64,000 nucleotides of DNA from Timonella sp031979385. Lineage in GTDB: Bacteria > Actinomycetota > Actinomycetes > Actinomycetales > Cellulomonadaceae. This document shows positions 30,565 to 39,144 of the stretch, one piece after another. The notes under the pieces are model-generated. The model was not told the origin of the DNA. It worked only from the letters and a program-made list of their open reading frames with translations, and did not search any database. The translations under genes and the position numbers were made by a program. The stretch lies in assembly GCA_031979385.1 (NCBI GenBank), contig DALZEF010000010.1, forward strand, positions 56,150 to 120,149, in the 5' to 3' direction. Each line of letters begins with the position of its first letter. Within the stretch, counting starts at the first letter, position 1.

Positions 30565-31491
30565 ATGTCCAAGAAACCTAAGAAGTCGAAGAAGTCTGGC
30601 AAGAACGCCAAGAAACTCAAGCACGCCCAGAAAACCGCGGGATACTCCGCGAAGTTCAAAGAAACAATCCAAGCGACCACAGTGTTCACAAAAGATGTGG
30701 CGCTCGCGGATATTGATTCTTCCAGCACACCCGGATGGAAGCACGGACGCAAGGAAGCCGAAGCTCTTCTCGCTGACACGGGCCGCCAGCTCTCCGAACT
30801 TCAGGAACGTTTGTTCGCCGATGGTCGCAGCGGTGGGTCTCGTTCCATCCTGCTGCTCTTGCAGGGCATGGACACAGCCGGGAAGGGCGGCATCGTACGC
30901 CACGTGATCGGGCTCGTGGACCCGCAGGGCGTACAGCATGCCTCATTTGGCAAACCCACTGCCGAGGAACTTGAACATCATTTCCTCTGGCGCGTCAAGA
31001 ACAAAACCCCACGTCCGGGACATATCGGCGTGTTTGATCGCTCACATTACGAGGACGTACTCGTTGCTCGAGTCAACGAATTAGCTCCACTGAGCGAGAT
31101 TGAGGGACGCTACGACGACATCCTTCAATTCGAGCGCGAACTCACCGAATCTGGCACCACGATCATCAAGGTGCTGCTACACATTGACCTAGATGAGCAA
31201 AAGGCCCGCCTTAGCGATCGTTTGAGTCGTCCGGATAAGTATTGGAAGTACGATCCAAGCGACATTGATGAGCGCCTCAAGTGGCCGGATTATCAAGAAG
31301 CGTTCACGATCATGCTGGAACGCACCTCAACTGAGACTGCGCCGTGGCACATCATCCCTGCAAATAACAAGTGGTTTGCTCGTCTCGCGGTTTCTCAACT
31401 GCTGTTGCACGCCCTTGAGGACCTGAACCTCGAATGGCCGCCGCCTAGTTTCGATGTTGAGCAAGAAAAACGCCGGCTTGCCGAGGCCTAA
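30565..31491 (+). CDS. ppk2: Polyphosphate kinase 2 (PPK2) family protein
   Basis: 308 residues. A Lys-rich N-terminal tail (MSKKPKKSKKSGKNAKKLKH) precedes the PPK2 domain: P-loop LLLLQGMDTAGKGG near residue 96, lid-type basic section and Walker B VFDRSHYEDVLVARV, then RLSDRLSRPDKYWKYDPSDI and the W-x-x-IPANNKWFARL ending. PPK2 enzymes transfer phosphate between polyphosphate and nucleotides. An AACGAGG site lies before the ATG. The basic tail may bind polyphosphate. Confidence 0.9.
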   Translation: MSKKPKKSKKSGKNAKKLKHAQKTAGYSAKFKETIQATTVFTKDVALADIDSSSTPGWKHGRKEAEALLADTGRQLSELQERLFADGRSGGSRSILLLLQGMDTAGKGGIVRHVIGLVDPQGVQHASFGKPTAEELEHHFLWRVKNKTPRPGHIGVFDRSHYEDVLVARVNELAPLSEIEGRYDDILQFERELTESGTTIIKVLLHIDLDEQKARLSDRLSRPDKYWKYDPSDIDERLKWPDYQEAFTIMLERTSTETAPWHIIPANNKWFARLAVSQLLLHALEDLNLEWPPPSFDVEQEKRRLAEA

Positions 31492-31550
31492 CGCACAGCC
31501 AGCTTTGCGCTGCGAGCCGGGGAATCGTCGGCAATCAGAACCAGAAAAAC

Positions 31551-32609
31551 CTACGCGACCTCGCGGCCGACCAACAGACGGCCCTCTTGGGCGAGCGCGC
31601 CCAAACGCGACAGCGCCCGGAAATACTTCTTGCGATACCCGCCGTTGAGCATCGTCTCGGAGAACAACCCGTCTAGGCCCGAACCGCCCAAAAGCACCGG
31701 AACCTCACGGTCATACAAACGGTCCACAAGCACCACAAAACGCAAGCCCGTGGACTGATCCTCAATCGGATGCACGCCGGTCAACCCAACGAGGGCAACG
31801 CCGTCGAGCATCGCACCGTACTGGCTCGGGTGCACGAACGCCAGATGACGCAGTGCCTCATCGAACCCATCAACCGTGGTCAGGCCGTCAACCGAAACAC
31901 TCTCAGCCAGATCGAGCACATCGTTATCGGGCAGACCTGGCATGGAACTTGGCACCGAACGACGCCGGTAATCCTCGCCATCAACGCGCAGCACCTCGAA
32001 CCGGGCCGCGAGCGCCTGGATTTCCCGCAGAAAGTCTTCGGCGGCGAACCGGCCTTCGCCGAGGGAGTCGGGTAAGGTGTTCGAGGTTGCGGCAAGCGCG
32101 ACTCCCCTGTCTGCGAGTTCGCGCAGGAGCCGGGACATCAGGACGGTGTCGCCTGGGTCGTCGAGCTCGAATTCGTCGATGCATACGAGCACCTTCTCGG
32201 CGAGCGCATCAACGGTTTTGGCGAATCCTAACGCGCCGACCAGGTTGGTGTATTCAACGAATGTTCCGTACGCGGTGCGTTCGATTCCAACCTCGTGTGC
32301 GAGGGATGCGAGGAGGTGGGTTTTTCCGACTCCGAAGCCGCCATCCATGTAAATCGCCGGAGCTTTTTTGGCGTTCTGGAGGAACTTGGTGAGCCAGCCC
32401 TTTGAGCCGCTGATCTGCTTGGCGGCTTCGCGCAGGCGCTCGCGGGTGGTCTCTTGGCTGGGGTATTGCGGGTTGGCACGGTAGGTGTCGAATCGCGCTC
32501 TGTGGAAGTGTCGTGGGGGCACGAAGTCTGCGAGCAGGCGGTCGGCGGAGACGTGCGGTGTGATGTCGGCGAGTTGTTGTGCGTGGCCGATGCGGGACTT
32601 GGGACTCAC
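31551..32609 (-). CDS. zapE: ZapE/AFG1-type ATPase
   Basis: 352 residues. Walker A GGFGVGKTHLLAS near residue 93, Walker B VLVCIDEFELDDPGD near residue 142, and sensor-like ATSNTLPDSLGEGRFAAEDF identify AFG1/ZapE-family ATPases, linked in bacteria with the division ring under stress and in mitochondria with protein turnover. The C-terminal half has the family's LRFVVLVDRLYDREVPVLLG. It is convergent with the PPK2 gene. Actinobacterial members are usually named cell division protein ZapE. Confidence 0.88.
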   Translation of the reverse strand: MSPKSRIGHAQQLADITPHVSADRLLADFVPPRHFHRARFDTYRANPQYPSQETTRERLREAAKQISGSKGWLTKFLQNAKKAPAIYMDGGFGVGKTHLLASLAHEVGIERTAYGTFVEYTNLVGALGFAKTVDALAEKVLVCIDEFELDDPGDTVLMSRLLRELADRGVALAATSNTLPDSLGEGRFAAEDFLREIQALAARFEVLRVDGEDYRRRSVPSSMPGLPDNDVLDLAESVSVDGLTTVDGFDEALRHLAFVHPSQYGAMLDGVALVGLTGVHPIEDQSTGLRFVVLVDRLYDREVPVLLGGSGLDGLFSETMLNGGYRKKYFRALSRLGALAQEGRLLVGREVA

Positions 32610-32721
32610 AAACCACCATCTTACAGCGGGTTGTAGTTTGGTTTTCGTTTGGCGACGAGGCCTCAGGCTTCTTTGTCATCTTGCGCTGGGTGCGCACGTG
32701 GGTTGTTGCAGAGGCCGAGGT

Positions 32722-33087
32722 TTAGTCGGTGACGATGTTGATTCCGGTGCTGGCTGCTGCGTCTTGAACTGATCCGAGGTCGGTGACGTTGGTGATTCCT
32801 GCATCTTCCATAAGTCGTTTGGATTGGGCGGATCGGTTGCCGGAGCGGCAGTACACGGCATACTGCGCATCCTGGTCGAGGCCGTCGAGTTCAGCGGCGA
32901 GTTGTCCGGCGTTGTAGTCGAGTAGCGTTGCGCCTTCGAGGTGTCCTTCGGCATATTCTGCTGGCGTGCGGACGTCTATGATGATCGTGTCTTCGGTGAG
33001 GGTCACCTTCTGGGCGGGATCGTTTGAGCATCCCGCGAATGCGAGAAGTGTGAGTGCGGCGAGTGCGGCAATGGTCGCTTTACGCAT
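32722..33087 (-). CDS. Rhodanese-like lipoprotein
   Basis: 121 residues from the ATG at 33087 with AAGGAG. The N-terminus is a lipoprotein signal (ALAALTLLAFAGCSN). The rest is a rhodanese domain: IIDVRTPAEYAEGHLEGATL, then the active-site loop YCRSGNRSAQSKRLMEDAGI with the catalytic Cys. It would bind persulfide sulfur outside the membrane. It overlaps the DUF4395 gene by eight bases; the operon lies behind a CsoR/CstR-type operator, which suggests a sulfur or copper stress role. Confidence 0.88.
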   Translation of the reverse strand: MRKATIAALAALTLLAFAGCSNDPAQKVTLTEDTIIIDVRTPAEYAEGHLEGATLLDYNAGQLAAELDGLDQDAQYAVYCRSGNRSAQSKRLMEDAGITNVTDLGSVQDAAASTGINIVTD

Positions 33088-33421
33088 GTGGCGTCTCCTT
33101 GTGGGTGTGGTTAATTGGGCAGACCTCGCCCGGGCAGTGTTGCGGTGCTGCCCTACTGAAAAGTCGTTGTAGTTGGCATCCCGCGCAGATACCGAACGAG
33201 GCTTCGATAAACAGCAGGGTGAGGCACACTCCGCACAGCGCAATGACGGCTGCGAGCGGCAGATTGAGAAATCCCATGGCGAGGCAACTGGCGAACGCGA
33301 GCGCGATTAGGCCCGCGGCTGCACGTACCGTTCGTTCGTTGATGACTGGGACTCCGTTTCCTTCCCGCCACTCGCCTATCGTTGGGCGTTCTTGCGCCCG
33401 GTTAACGCTCAGTTGATTCAT
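33080..33421 (-). CDS. DUF4395-like membrane protein
   Basis: 113 residues. NGVPVINERTVRAAAGLIAL leads into two membrane helices (LIALAFASCLAMGFLNLPLA and AAVIALCGVCLTLLFIEASF) and GICAGCQLQRLF, a Cys pair often seen in DUF4395 proteins, which may pass sulfur or electrons. The C-terminus is Cys/His-containing (PQHCPGEVCPINHTHKETPH). It shares an operon with a Cys-rich peptide and rhodanese, overlapping both by a few bases, so a role in sulfane sulfur handling is likely. Confidence 0.7.
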   Translation of the reverse strand: MNQLSVNRAQERPTIGEWREGNGVPVINERTVRAAAGLIALAFASCLAMGFLNLPLAAVIALCGVCLTLLFIEASFGICAGCQLQRLFSRAAPQHCPGEVCPINHTHKETPHA

Positions 33422-33534
33422 GAGCAGGTGCAGCGATCCGTTTCAGCCACGCCGTACAGGGCGTCCTCGATGTGCTGGCCGCAGCCGGTCCAGGTCGCCT
33501 TTCCACAGTTACCGCAGGTTACTCGAGCGCACAT
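33418..33534 (-). CDS. Small Cys-rich metal-binding protein (38 residues)
   Basis: From the ATG at 33534 (AAAGGA upstream): MCARVTCGNCGKATWTGCGQ, then HIEDALYGVAETDRCTCS. CGNCG, CGQH and CTC could bind zinc or copper. The first gene of the operon, it lies 56 bases behind the CsoR/CstR-type palindrome. Its stop overlaps the next ATG by four bases. Related short proteins are common beside rhodanese genes in actinobacteria, but their role is unclear. Confidence 0.65.
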   Translation of the reverse strand: MCARVTCGNCGKATWTGCGQHIEDALYGVAETDRCTCS

Positions 33535-33589
33535 GGCGTGGTCCTTTCCTTGAGGGTAGGTGAGCCTGCCGCTCACAACCTCAAGAATA

Positions 33590-33605
33590 ATACCCCTGGG
33601 GGTAT
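33590..33605. promoter_or_regulatory. CsoR/CstR-type operator
   Basis: ATACCCCTGGGGGTAT is a near-perfect GC-centred, AT-flanked palindrome of the type bound by the CsoR/CstR/RcnR repressors. It lies in the promoter region of the three-gene rhodanese operon. The sulfurtransferase downstream makes the persulfide sensor CstR the better guess than the copper sensor CsoR; no regulator gene is in the window. Confidence 0.7.
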
Positions 33606-33659
33606 ATTTCAAACCAAGCTATCCGGCGCTGGATGGGTAGATATTTTCAGTGGTGGCGG

Positions 33660-34394
33660 TTAGGCGCGAACAGGGTAACCAGCATGCTCGATCGTGGCTC
33701 GAACAAGTTCGTCCATCGAGTCGAGGAATGGCTCCTCATCAAGGAGATCATGGTCAACAGCGGCAACAGATAGTTCTGTGCATCCCAATACAACAACCGA
33801 TGCCCCACGGTCCACGAGACGAGCCGCCACCCTACGCAATGCATCGGGATCAGCCGGCAGGCCAGCCTTTACCTGCTCATAGATCACGGAGTTCACAACA
33901 GCCTGGTCCTCATCGTCCGGCGTGATGACTTCGATCCCATGCACTCCGAACGCATCGTGGTAAACGTGAGACTGGGCGGTTCCTTCAGTTGCGAGCAAAC
34001 CAACTTTGCTAGCGTGTGGGGCGCGGCGCAGTGCAGCAGACACGGTGACCTCAATGATCGACAAGAAATCACCGTCGATAGCGTCAATCACTTGTTGGGT
34101 GAAGAAGTGCGCTGTGTTGCATGGCATGACCAGAAAGGACACACCGAACTTCTCGAGTTTCTTGGCGTCCGCCGCGAGAACAGGCCCGGGATCTTCGGTA
34201 GATCTCCCCACAATGTAGTCGGTTCGGTCCGGGATGGTCGAGTGATTCAGCACGACGAGGTCTAGGTGGTCTTGATCCCGTTCAGCAGCGGTTCGCTGCA
34301 CGACACGTTGTAGAAAATATGCGGTCGCCAGCGGTCCAACGCCGCCGATAACGCCTACAGGTAAACCAGTTTCTCCGTGCTTCACATCCACCAT
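33660..34394 (-). CDS. Aspartate/glutamate racemase family protein
   Basis: 244 residues. GVIGGVGPLATAYFLQRVVQ at the N-terminus, a first catalytic Cys in VMPCNTAHFF (near residue 92) and a second in VVLGCTELSVA (near residue 204) are the signature of cofactor-independent Asp/Glu racemases. It would make D-aspartate. It diverges from an ATP-grasp ligase gene of the D-aspartate-ligase type, which supports supply of D-Asp to the peptidoglycan cross-bridge. Confidence 0.9.
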   Translation of the reverse strand: MVDVKHGETGLPVGVIGGVGPLATAYFLQRVVQRTAAERDQDHLDLVVLNHSTIPDRTDYIVGRSTEDPGPVLAADAKKLEKFGVSFLVMPCNTAHFFTQQVIDAIDGDFLSIIEVTVSAALRRAPHASKVGLLATEGTAQSHVYHDAFGVHGIEVITPDDEDQAVVNSVIYEQVKAGLPADPDALRRVAARLVDRGASVVVLGCTELSVAAVDHDLLDEEPFLDSMDELVRATIEHAGYPVRA

Positions 34395-34540
34395 CCTATT
34401 CTTACCGCCCCCACCAGATGCCCAAGCACCACGAGGTATTTACACAAAACGTCAAAACACGCCGGACCGGAGCGGTAACATGGCGAGCGGACTTGAGCAT
34501 CAGCGCCGTCCACCACCACAACGAAGGGAATTGCGGCATC

Positions 34541-35770
34541 ATGCCATTCGCGGATCAGGACTTCATCCCGGTTGTCTTGGGTACAGGACTCAACGCATAC
34601 GGGATCGCACGTTCCCTGCACGAGGCCTTCGGCGTACGCACCCTTGCGTTGGGTAGGTTTCCCCTCCCCGAAACCTCGCACTCCGCGATCATCGAGGTAC
34701 GCACCTCCCCCAACCTCGATGATGAACACCTCGTTGCCGCACTCACGGAAGTCGCCGCACAATACCCCGGCAAGAAGCTCCTGCTCCTACCCACCATCGA
34801 GGCGTACACCAACGCAGTCATCCGCCACCGCGTCGAGCTGGAACGTTCCTTCATCATCCCCGTTGTCGATTCGCAACTCGCACAGGAATTGGTGAACAAG
34901 GCTGAGTTCTATCAGACCTGCGCGCGCCTAGGTATCGACCATCCCCGTTCCGTGATCGTTGATGAATCAGGCGCTCAGGACGCTCAGCTTGGCGAGAACC
35001 TGCCGTTCACCTACCCGGTCATTCTCAAGCCCTCAGACACCGAACTGTATCCGAGCCTAAAGTTCGAAGGGCAGAAAAAGATCTACCTGGTCAGCAGTCC
35101 CGCCGAGGTTCGGCAGACCGCGCAGTTGATTTACGCAGGCGGTTACACCGGTGATCTGATCCTTCAGGAATACCTGGCCGGTGACGAGACCGTCATGCGA
35201 GTCGCCAACACATACAGCGACCACCGGGGAAATACCCGATTCGTCTCGATCGCACAGATCGTGTTGGGTGAACACAACCCCAAACTCGTAGGCAATATGA
35301 ACGCCGTGGTCACGATTGATGAGCCGGAGTTAGCCGCGACGCTCACCCGCCTACTTGACTCGCTTGGGTATGTGGGAGCCGCAAACTTCGACATCATGTT
35401 CGACCGCGCCACTGGGTCCAACAAACTCCTTGAACTCAACGTGCGCCAGGGAGCGGCCAGCTATTACGCAACCGCGACCGGCCAGAATCTTCCCGCGCAG
35501 TACGTGCGTGACCTGATCTACGGTGAGGAGCTTCCCTACACGGTCACGACCACACCAGTCTTGTGGCGTAACGCCCCGCTACCAGTAGTGCGCCGATTCG
35601 TGCCTGCTCCCCTCAAGAACCTAGTCAAGGCTGGTCGCCGTAACCGCACGGCGCACACCCTGTGGTACCGCAAGGACCTAAATCCGAAGCGGATCATCGC
35701 GAACCTCAAGCATGAACTGCGCACTGGCCGCAACGTAATCGCAAACGAGAAGTTCCGCATCAACAAATAA
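34541..35770 (+). CDS. ATP-grasp carboxylate-amine ligase, D-aspartate ligase-like
   Basis: 409 residues from MPFADQDFIPVVLGTGLNAY; the frame is open further upstream but less protein-like. ATP-grasp features: pre-ATP-grasp Rossmann-like start, NKAEFYQTCARLGIDHPRSV, ATP-binding YPVILKPSD and LILQEYLAGDETVMRVANTY, then the metal-binding LLELNVRQGAASYYATATGQ. AslFm-type D-Asp ligases attach D-Asp to L-Lys of the stem peptide. The divergent racemase gene gives the substrate. The exact amino acid used cannot be read from the sequence. Confidence 0.8.
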   Translation: MPFADQDFIPVVLGTGLNAYGIARSLHEAFGVRTLALGRFPLPETSHSAIIEVRTSPNLDDEHLVAALTEVAAQYPGKKLLLLPTIEAYTNAVIRHRVELERSFIIPVVDSQLAQELVNKAEFYQTCARLGIDHPRSVIVDESGAQDAQLGENLPFTYPVILKPSDTELYPSLKFEGQKKIYLVSSPAEVRQTAQLIYAGGYTGDLILQEYLAGDETVMRVANTYSDHRGNTRFVSIAQIVLGEHNPKLVGNMNAVVTIDEPELAATLTRLLDSLGYVGAANFDIMFDRATGSNKLLELNVRQGAASYYATATGQNLPAQYVRDLIYGEELPYTVTTTPVLWRNAPLPVVRRFVPAPLKNLVKAGRRNRTAHTLWYRKDLNPKRIIANLKHELRTGRNVIANEKFRINK

Positions 35771-35803
35771 TCCACCCGGAACGCTACGTGACTGTGTAGG
35801 TTC

Positions 35804-35841
35804 TGCTTCAGGGTGCGAGTGAAAACTCGCACCCTGAAGCA
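35804..35841 (+). terminator. Very stable hairpin after the ATP-grasp gene
   Basis: A perfect 17-bp stem (35804-35820, TGCTTCAGGGTGCGAGT, and its complement at 35825-35841) closes on a GAAA tetraloop-like turn. There is no T tract. It likely stops or stabilises the upstream transcript. Confidence 0.65.
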
Positions 35842-35980
35842 CTATCGGACATGTTCACGTCATGGTCCGATTGACGACGAGTTGGTTGCGCTGGCCCGAC
35901 AACGTCACGTAAATCTAGTCGCCCGAGCGCGGTAACGAGCTAGCGGCGCTGTCCGGTATGGCAGCCACCAGATGATGGAT

Positions 35981-37153
35981 TCAGGAAGCCAGGAACCGGC
36001 GCACGAGTTGCACGATCTCCAGCGCACGCTGCTCAGAAACATTGGTCGGCAGATTCACAACCCTCGCAATAGCGTCCTCTGACACCCGTAGCTCCGAAGA
36101 GCCAGGCGCATAGTTGTATACCTGCGGATCGTGGGCACCAGGGAACAACGCCGGACGATACCACCGTCCCGCTGGAACTCCCGCACGGCTCAGATCGGTG
36201 ATCATATCCTCTGCTTGCTGGGCGCTCGACACATAGAACGGGAATCGCACGAATGCCCCACCCCGAGACACCGCTGCGGGAATGGTAACGACACCCTCAA
36301 GTTCCCGGACATACACCTGAACCGCACTCTCACGCTGAGATTCGATGTCCGCCACCGACTCCAACGCCGCGACTGCCTGCTGCGCCACCCACGGCGATAT
36401 ACCGACAGGTTGCCGCTGCCGCCCGCGGCTCTCCTGTTCGGAGATCGGTGGATCAAACAACCCAGCGTTCACGAGCATCGTGCGCAACCTACGTCCAAGG
36501 CCCCCCGGGACTCTGGTGAGGATACGCAACTGGTTCCGGTAACTCTTCGCGGCGAACGCCTGCTTGCCGCTAGGCGCGGGTAGAGCAGTCAGCGCCGAAA
36601 CCATCGCGGCGCGCACTTCAGTGGTGTATCCCTCATCGCGGGTATGTGGGTTCAGCCAGATCGCACCACCAAACTTTGTGGGTAAAAGCTTCTCCACCCC
36701 AAACGAGTGCACCGACACATCGGCCACAGGCCGACCGTCCACACCGCGAGCAAACCGCCCAACGGCGTGTGCGGAATCCTCGACGACAACCAGCCCATTG
36801 GTACGCGCAACCTCGCCGAGAACCCTGGCAGACTCGTCGTCAATCACACCAAATGTGTTCTGAATGACCGCGGCGCGGTCATCGGCCCGCACACCAAACG
36901 CCGTGGGCGCGAGCGCAAACGTATCGGGGTCGATCTCGCTATAGCGGGGCGTCAACCCCGCGGCCAAAATCGGGTTGACCGCAGTCGCGCACGTGAAGAT
37001 CTGGGTCGCCACATTTCCAGGACCCACGGTAGCGCGCACCGCAGAGAACACCGCTTCCATTCCATACCGGGCCTTAAACACAAGGAACCAGTCCTCAGCC
37101 GACGTACCAGAACGGCTCGCCAGAAGATTCTTCAGGGCAGCGGACGCGCTCAC
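35981..37153 (-). CDS. DegT/DnrJ/EryC1-type aminotransferase
   Basis: 390 residues from a GTG at 37153 (GAGAGGTG upstream). PLP fold type I of the DegT/StrS family: VATQIFTCATAVNPILAAGL, VVVEDSAHAVGRFARG, and the lysine region VSVHSFGVEKLLPTKFGGAI, where the Lys forms the Schiff base. The C-terminal domain has YNYAPGSSELRVSEDAIARV. These enzymes aminate sugars for cell-surface glycans. It is alone between terminator-flanked units and its substrate is not evident; a role in envelope sugars is an inference. Confidence 0.82.
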   Translation of the reverse strand: MSASAALKNLLASRSGTSAEDWFLVFKARYGMEAVFSAVRATVGPGNVATQIFTCATAVNPILAAGLTPRYSEIDPDTFALAPTAFGVRADDRAAVIQNTFGVIDDESARVLGEVARTNGLVVVEDSAHAVGRFARGVDGRPVADVSVHSFGVEKLLPTKFGGAIWLNPHTRDEGYTTEVRAAMVSALTALPAPSGKQAFAAKSYRNQLRILTRVPGGLGRRLRTMLVNAGLFDPPISEQESRGRQRQPVGISPWVAQQAVAALESVADIESQRESAVQVYVRELEGVVTIPAAVSRGGAFVRFPFYVSSAQQAEDMITDLSRAGVPAGRWYRPALFPGAHDPQVYNYAPGSSELRVSEDAIARVVNLPTNVSEQRALEIVQLVRRFLAS

Positions 37154-37290
37154 GAACACACCTCTCAGTTGAGAAACAACCCTCGCGCAGAACAGGACGT
37201 CACAGCGCGTCGAACGTCTCGCAGGTCTCAAAACGGTAATGTCGCGCGAGTCGCCCTCCCCAGACTACCAATGCTGGTTAGTCTAGCCAT

Positions 37291-37866
37291 ATGACCAGCC
37301 CGCACGTAGAGCTCCCTGCCGCCTTCCATGCGGCATTGCGTGCGCTACGCCCAGACGTCATCCCCCGCCACCTCACCCTTGAGGAGATCCGGGCACCGCG
37401 CTCGCTTACCCCGTATTCCGCAGCACTGGCGGGAGAAATCACGCAATCACGCAATGAACCCGGTATCCTCGCGGACGGTTCGTTGACGCTGCTGTACACC
37501 GAGGAATTTCAGAAGGAGTGGGGCGGACACTTCCGATTCGCAGTGATTGTGCGCACAACCATCGATGAGGTCATGGGACAAGACCCTCTCATCTATGAGG
37601 TGACCCGAGCTTGGGTCCGTGACTCGCTGTCAAGCACCAATGCCCAGTACAGTCACCTGCGAGGAACCGTCACCGTGCTCAACCAGGAGTCGTTCGACGA
37701 GGCCACCAACTCTGAAGCCACGAGCACACTTGAGTTGCGCGCGTCGTGGACCCCAGAAGCGCTCGATCCCGACGCGATATACTTAGAATTCAAACGCCAC
37801 CTCGAGTCATGGATGAATCTGCTGTTTACCACCGCAGGTTCGCCGATGCTGTTTGTCCAGCGATAA
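37291..37866 (+). CDS. DUF3000 protein
   Basis: 191 residues. RALRPDVIPRHLTLEEIRAP, then PYSAALAGEI and ILADGSLTLLYTEEFQKEWG, EVTRAWVRDSLSSTNAQYSH and a C-terminal AGSPMLFV match the DUF3000 family of actinobacteria, of unknown function. As in the Rv2680-Rv2681 pair it precedes an RNase D gene, 56 bases downstream. The shared order suggests a link with RNA metabolism. Confidence 0.85.
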   Translation: MTSPHVELPAAFHAALRALRPDVIPRHLTLEEIRAPRSLTPYSAALAGEITQSRNEPGILADGSLTLLYTEEFQKEWGGHFRFAVIVRTTIDEVMGQDPLIYEVTRAWVRDSLSSTNAQYSHLRGTVTVLNQESFDEATNSEATSTLELRASWTPEALDPDAIYLEFKRHLESWMNLLFTTAGSPMLFVQR

Positions 37867-37922
37867 CCGCAATGGTCACAACGGCAGGCACACGAACTCG
37901 GGACACCTGAACCAGAACGTAC

Positions 37923-39128
37923 ATGAGTATCAGTCCCCCCACCGACATCACCATGCTCACTGAGCCACGCGACGGAGCCGCACAACTCGTCGCCAATCAG
38001 ATGGGCTACCATAACGCACTTGTGCGGCTCGCCCAGGGCACCGGGGCTTTCGCTGTCGACGCGGAACGTGCGTCGGGCTTTCGGTACGGCAACCGCAACT
38101 ACCTGGTACAGGTGCGACGCGAAGGCGCCGGGACGTTCCTGTTCGACCCCACGGGGATCGAAGACTTCACAGAACTCAACGCCGTCATGCAAGCCGATAC
38201 CTGGATTTTTCACGCCGCGACGCAGGATCTCATCCCGCTGGCCGACCAGGGTTTAACTCCCCCGGCAATATTCGACACCGAAGTCGCGGCGCGCCTGCTC
38301 GGTATTGAGCGCGTGAACCTTGCCAACGTCACCTCGCACTTCCTCGGGTTGACCCTCGCCAAGGAGCATTCCCACCAGGACTGGTCCACCCGGCCGCTTC
38401 CCGATAGTTGGTTGACGTATGCCGCGCTTGACGTGGAACTACTTACTGAACTCGCTGAGCGCGAAATCGAACAGCTCAAGGAGGAGGGCAAGTACGAATG
38501 GGCGCTTGAGGAGTTTGAGCACCTGCGTGTGGCCCCCGTGACCGTCCGCGTTGATCCATGGCGCCGTACCTCCGGAATCCAGACGATCCGGGACCGCCGC
38601 AAACTCGCTATAGTGCGGGAGTTGTGGAGCGAGCGGGAGAAGATCGCCCGAGCTCGGGACATCTCCCCTTCGCGTATTCTTCCTGATCGCGGTATTGTTC
38701 AGGCGGCGACCGTTGTGCCTCGTTCCGTTGGGGCATTACTGTCGTTGCACGACTTCGGTGGAACCACCAACCGTAGGCGTGCCCACCAGTGGGAGCGCGC
38801 AATCCAACGCGCGCTCGCGCTACCCGCTGAGGAACTGCCCCCACTGCGGCTCCCCACCGCGCCGAAGGCTCCACCCATCAACCGGTGGGAGGAGAAGTCC
38901 CCCCTCGCTCTCAAGCGCTACGAACCCGCCAAGGAGTTTGTGGACTCGCTTGCCGAGCGGTTCAACATGCCGGTCGAGAACGTGCTGCAGCCCAAACTGC
39001 TGCGCCAACTGGTGTGGGACTCCACGGATCGTGCAATCAACGTGCGGCAGTACCTGAGCGATAACGGTGCCCGCGAGTGGCAGATCACGCTCGTAGACAA
39101 GCACCTGCAAGAACTCATAACTTCTTAA
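37923..39128 (+). CDS. rnd: Ribonuclease D
   Basis: 401 residues. DEDD exonuclease motifs: FAVDAERASGFRYGNRNYLV (D-x-E), WIFHAATQDLIPLADQGL, and YAALDVELLTELAE (Y-x-x-x-D). An HRDC domain (IQTIRDRRKLAIVRELWSER, then RILPDRGI) follows, with a longer actinobacterial C-terminal part. RNase D trims tRNA and other RNA 3' ends. It lies 17 bases upstream of the FemAB-type gene and may be co-transcribed with it. Confidence 0.9.
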   Translation: MSISPPTDITMLTEPRDGAAQLVANQMGYHNALVRLAQGTGAFAVDAERASGFRYGNRNYLVQVRREGAGTFLFDPTGIEDFTELNAVMQADTWIFHAATQDLIPLADQGLTPPAIFDTEVAARLLGIERVNLANVTSHFLGLTLAKEHSHQDWSTRPLPDSWLTYAALDVELLTELAEREIEQLKEEGKYEWALEEFEHLRVAPVTVRVDPWRRTSGIQTIRDRRKLAIVRELWSEREKIARARDISPSRILPDRGIVQAATVVPRSVGALLSLHDFGGTTNRRRAHQWERAIQRALALPAEELPPLRLPTAPKAPPINRWEEKSPLALKRYEPAKEFVDSLAERFNMPVENVLQPKLLRQLVWDSTDRAINVRQYLSDNGAREWQITLVDKHLQELITS

Positions 39129-39144
39129 GGACAGGAACCACTTC

